Both the position numbers and the translations under genes were made by a program. A stretch of 6,780 bases of DNA from CANQDT01 sp051878935 (lineage in GTDB: Bacteria > Bacillota > Clostridia > Lachnospirales > Lachnospiraceae), in NCBI GenBank assembly GCA_051878935.1, contig JBJELB010000082.1, positions 1-6,780 of the forward strand, written 5' to 3'. Below are positions 4,947 through 6,780 of the stretch, in pieces (position 1 is the first letter of the stretch; every line of letters begins with the position of its first letter). The notes beneath the pieces are model-generated. The model saw only the letters and a program-made list of their open reading frames with translations. It searched no databases and was not told the DNA's origin.

Positions 4947-5885
4947 ATGAATCAGGAAACAAAACAAACATTCAACACAAACAGAAATTTTAAGAGTGAT
5001 CTATTCGCTGCTCTCTTCTCGGAGAAGCCGGAGCGTCTGGTAGAATTGTTCAATTTCGTAATGCAGACCGATTATCCTGCCGATACCGAGGTAGAATTAG
5101 TCACGTTGGAGGATGCCTTATTCACTAACTTTCGGGATGATATTGCCTTTGTCATGAATCATTGTATGCTGCTCATCACCGAGCATCAAAGCACATTCAA
5201 TGAAAACATGCCAATGCGTGATTTGCAATACCTGTCGAAAGAGTATATGCGCATGATCTCCCACCGGTCTATCCTCCAGAGAAAGCTGGTAAAGATTCCG
5301 ACACCACAGTTAATCGTTTTATATAATGGAAAAGAGAAACGTCCGGCACGCGAGATTCTAAAGCTCTCCGATGCTTACATGGTTCCGACCGACGACCCGT
5401 GTCTGGAAGTCAAGGTGACGGTCATCAATCTCAACCATCCGGACAATGAGCCATACATAAAACGTGCCAGAACATTATCGGATTATCATACCTTTGTCCG
5501 TTACGTCACTGCACTGTTGGCAGAAACAAAGAACCTTGATTCTGCTATTTCTGCAGCTATCAGGTACTGTGTTGCGAATGACATCTTAAAAGAATTTCTG
5601 TTATCACATGAAGCGGAGGTGGCTGATATGATGAAGTTTTCATGGACCCTGGAGGATTTACTGGAAGTAAATAGCGATGAAGCCCGCGAAGAAGGCTGGG
5701 AAAAAGGATTGGTAGAAGGGCTCGTCAAAGGGCGTGAAGAAGCAACCCGGCAATTCTCCCAGCTAACAAAACTCCTGTTGGAACAGAACCGGCTAGATGA
5801 CCTGACCAGAGCTGCGGAAGATGAAACTGTGCGCGACGCACTCTGTCTGGAATTAGGAATATTATCTGAGAATCATATGCCATAA
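4947..5885 (+). CDS. Rpn-family PD-(D/E)XK nuclease / putative transposase, copy A
   Basis: A 312-residue protein of the Rpn (recombination-promoting nuclease) / PD-(D/E)XK transposase-like group. E. coli RpnA, the studied relative, is a DNA endonuclease that raises RecA-independent recombination. Residues 10-25 carry the NRNFKSDLFAALFS opening. The nuclease core has FRDDIAF (D64/D65) and LLITEHQS (E79 and Q81), matching the D...ExQ catalytic pattern of Rpn. LIVLYNG at 122-128 is a further core strand. The C-terminus is charged and helical (EEGWEKGLVEGLVKGREE, 248-265), as in many family members. ATG 4947 is preferred over 4902: AAAGGAG lies 5 bases upstream and the second copy starts at the same place. 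Single gene with its own terminator. A near-identical copy begins 1160 bases downstream. An internal ribosome binding site and ATG at 5628 is noted separately. No terminal inverted repeats were seen, so it is not clearly a mobile element. Confidence 0.88.
   Translation: MNQETKQTFNTNRNFKSDLFAALFSEKPERLVELFNFVMQTDYPADTEVELVTLEDALFTNFRDDIAFVMNHCMLLITEHQSTFNENMPMRDLQYLSKEYMRMISHRSILQRKLVKIPTPQLIVLYNGKEKRPAREILKLSDAYMVPTDDPCLEVKVTVINLNHPDNEPYIKRARTLSDYHTFVRYVTALLAETKNLDSAISAAIRYCVANDILKEFLLSHEAEVADMMKFSWTLEDLLEVNSDEAREEGWEKGLVEGLVKGREEATRQFSQLTKLLLEQNRLDDLTRAAEDETVRDALCLELGILSENHMP
5628..5885 (+). CDS. Possible intragenic C-terminal Rpn product (RpnS-like)
   Basis: Inside Rpn copy A, GGAGG (5615-5619) lies 8 bases before an in-frame ATG at 5628, with a second ATG directly after it. 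Translation from here would give the last 85 residues, from MMKFSWTLEDLLEVN through the charged EEGWEKGL helix to the normal stop, without any nuclease residue. In E. coli, rpn genes are known to express such C-terminal fragments (RpnS) from internal starts, and these block the toxicity of the full protein. The ribosome binding site here is as good as that of the full gene. However, GCG GAG GTG also simply codes for Ala-Glu-Val, and no internal promoter was recognised. Plausible, not shown. Confidence 0.4.
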   Translation: MMKFSWTLEDLLEVNSDEAREEGWEKGLVEGLVKGREEATRQFSQLTKLLLEQNRLDDLTRAAEDETVRDALCLELGILSENHMP

Positions 5886-5907
5886 AGTATCCGAAACAGA
5901 ATAAATT

Positions 5908-5950
5908 AAGGGACTGTCGCACTAAGAGATTAGTGTACAGCCCCTTTATT
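5908..5950 (+). terminator. Terminator of Rpn copy A
   Basis: The stem is CACTAA (5920-5925) with TTAGTG (5930-5935) around a GAGA loop, a G-U pair, a one-base bulge and CTGT/ACAG (5914-5917 with 5937-5940). After an A-C mismatch AAGGG pairs with CCCTT (5908-5912 with 5942-5946). The T-rich TTTATTTATT follows. It lies 22 bases past the stop codon and should isolate copy A from copy B. Confidence 0.88.
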
Positions 5951-5993
5951 TATTGCACAGCACATCCATAGAATTTAGAGTCGCTGCTTTCTC

Positions 5994-6010
5994 TGTCGAT
6001 TTTTGTCGAT
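5994..6010. promoter_or_regulatory. Paired TGTCGAT motif, copy B
   Basis: The same 17 bases as at 4834-4850, kept intact although the following 26 bases have diverged between the units. Retention within a less conserved neighbourhood hints that the motif matters. Confidence 0.35.
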
Positions 6011-6037
6011 TCATTCTTCCATATTTTTACATCTCCA

Positions 6038-6077
6038 TTGTAAATATTTGTCATACTAATATTGTTGATAATTACAA
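6038..6077. promoter_or_regulatory. Imperfect 40-bp dyad upstream of Rpn copy B
   Basis: Identical to 4878-4917, the same inverted TTGTAAATAT/ATAATTACAA arms. Copy B probably uses the same signals as copy A, since the terminator at 5908-5950 blocks read-through. Confidence 0.4.
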
Positions 6078-6106
6078 ATTCCAATGTTAGAATGAAAGGA
6101 GATTAC

Positions 6107-6780
6107 ATGAATCAGGAAACAAAACAAACATTCAACACAAACAGAAATTTTAAGAGTGATCTATTCGCTGCTCTCTTCTCGGAGAAGCCGGAGCGTCTGG
6201 TAGAATTGTTCAATTTCGTAATGCAGACCGATTATCCTGCCGATACCGAGGTAGAATTAGTCACGTTGGAGGATGCCTTATTCACTAACTTTCGGGATGA
6301 TATTGCCTTTGTCATGAATCATTGTATGCTGCTCATCACCGAGCATCAAAGCACATTCAATGAAAACATGCCAATGCGTGATTTGCAATACCTGTCGAAA
6401 GAGTATATGCGCATGATCTCCCACCGGTCTATCCTCCAGAGAAAGCTGGTAAAGATTCCGACACCACAGTTAATCGTTTTATATAATGGAAAAGAGAAAC
6501 GTCCGGCACGCGAGATTCTAAAGCTCTCCGACGCTTACATGGTTCCGACCGATGACCCGTGTCTGGAGGTCAGGGTAACGGTCATCAATCTCAACCATCC
6601 GGACAATGAGCCATACATAAAACGCGCCAGAACATTATCGGATTACCACACCTTTGTCCGTTATGTCACCGCGCAGGTGGCAGAAACGAAGGATCTGGAT
6701 GCTGCCATTTCCGCCGCTATTAAATACTGTGTTGCGAATGACATTTTAAAGGATTTTCTGTTATCACATGAAGCGGAGGT
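6107..6780 (+). CDS. Rpn-family PD-(D/E)XK nuclease / putative transposase, copy B, partial
   Basis: The first 224 residues of a second Rpn gene, open to the right edge of the window; the C-terminus is not seen. ATG 6107 has the same AAAGGAG site as copy A. Residues 1-142 are encoded by bases identical to copy A, so D64/D65, E79 and Q81 are all retained. After that seven substitutions are visible: K156R, L190Q, L191V, N196D, S199A, R206K and E216D. They are mostly conservative, and 18 further codons differ only silently, which argues that both copies were kept as working proteins. The window ends just after GCGGAGGT, so the base positions of the internal ribosome binding site of copy A are kept here too, but the internal ATG itself lies outside. 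Confidence 0.85.
   Translation, partial: MNQETKQTFNTNRNFKSDLFAALFSEKPERLVELFNFVMQTDYPADTEVELVTLEDALFTNFRDDIAFVMNHCMLLITEHQSTFNENMPMRDLQYLSKEYMRMISHRSILQRKLVKIPTPQLIVLYNGKEKRPAREILKLSDAYMVPTDDPCLEVRVTVINLNHPDNEPYIKRARTLSDYHTFVRYVTAQVAETKDLDAAISAAIKYCVANDILKDFLLSHEAE

Larger units (their letters stand above)
4834..5620 (+). repeat. Direct repeat, unit A of the Rpn tandem duplication (visible overlap)
   Basis: This segment matches 5994-6780 at a constant offset of 1160 bases, with no insertion or deletion over the compared length. Identity is patchy over 4851-4876. It is complete over 4877-4917, with one change at 4918, and complete again over the 453 bases 4919-5371. From 5372 to 5620 there are 27 differences in 249 bases. 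Left of 4834 no similarity remains. The right limit of the repeat is beyond the window. Confidence 0.95.
5994..6780 (+). repeat. Direct repeat, unit B of the Rpn tandem duplication (cut by window edge)
   Basis: Second unit of the tandem duplication. It carries the TGTCGAT pair (5994-6010), the 40-bp dyad (6038-6077), the ribosome binding site and the Rpn start region. It is identical to unit A over 6079-6531 and about 89 percent identical over 6532-6780. Confidence 0.95.

Noticed and set aside
4834..6780. Calling the Rpn pair an insertion sequence
   Set aside because: No terminal inverted repeats or target-site duplications were found at the visible limits; the structure is better described as a tandem gene duplication.

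Overview
The window looks like a chromosomal segment of a low-to-mid GC Firmicute, most likely a gut-type Clostridium relative such as a Lachnospiraceae member. The evidence is the long-form ribosome hibernation factor, strong AGGAGG-type ribosome binding sites, sigma-A-like promoters, an NlpC/P60 enzyme with bacterial SH3 domains, a copper-amine-oxidase-N-type wall protein, and an Rpn/PD-(D/E)XK gene family of a kind common in these bacteria. No species can be named from the sequence alone.

Layout. Bases 1-90 hold no gene I can assign. From about 90 to 4802 everything reads leftward (minus strand). In transcription order: an SH3-SH3-NlpC/P60 cell-wall hydrolase (4707-3781) with a perfect-consensus promoter and its own terminator; a 568-residue secreted protein of unknown function (3592-1886), whose promoter has a G7 tract in its spacer, followed 17 bases later by a 59-residue small protein (1868-1689), apparently as a two-gene operon; a small secreted copper-amine-oxidase-N-like protein (1587-1129); a 457-base gap (672-1128) with a terminator, a palindrome and a tight cluster of DnaA-box-like 9-mers; then hpf (671-144) with a strong promoter, a UUCG hairpin at the expected 5' end of its mRNA, and a terminator.

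From about 4834 to the end the window holds a tandem pair of rightward Rpn-family nuclease/transposase-like genes with a repeat period of exactly 1160 bases. The first copy is complete (4947-5885) and the second runs off the right edge (6107-6780). The copies are identical over 453 bases, covering the start region and the nuclease core, and then abruptly drop to about 89 percent identity. This is the mosaic pattern expected from recent gene conversion or recombination.

How the parts fit. The minus-strand genes are mainly envelope or secreted functions beside a stationary-phase ribosome factor. The Rpn pair is a separate accessory module. Its most interesting feature is a well-spaced Shine-Dalgarno and in-frame ATG pair inside copy 1 that would yield only the C-terminal 85 residues, the same arrangement as the intragenic RpnS antitoxins known for E. 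coli Rpn proteins.
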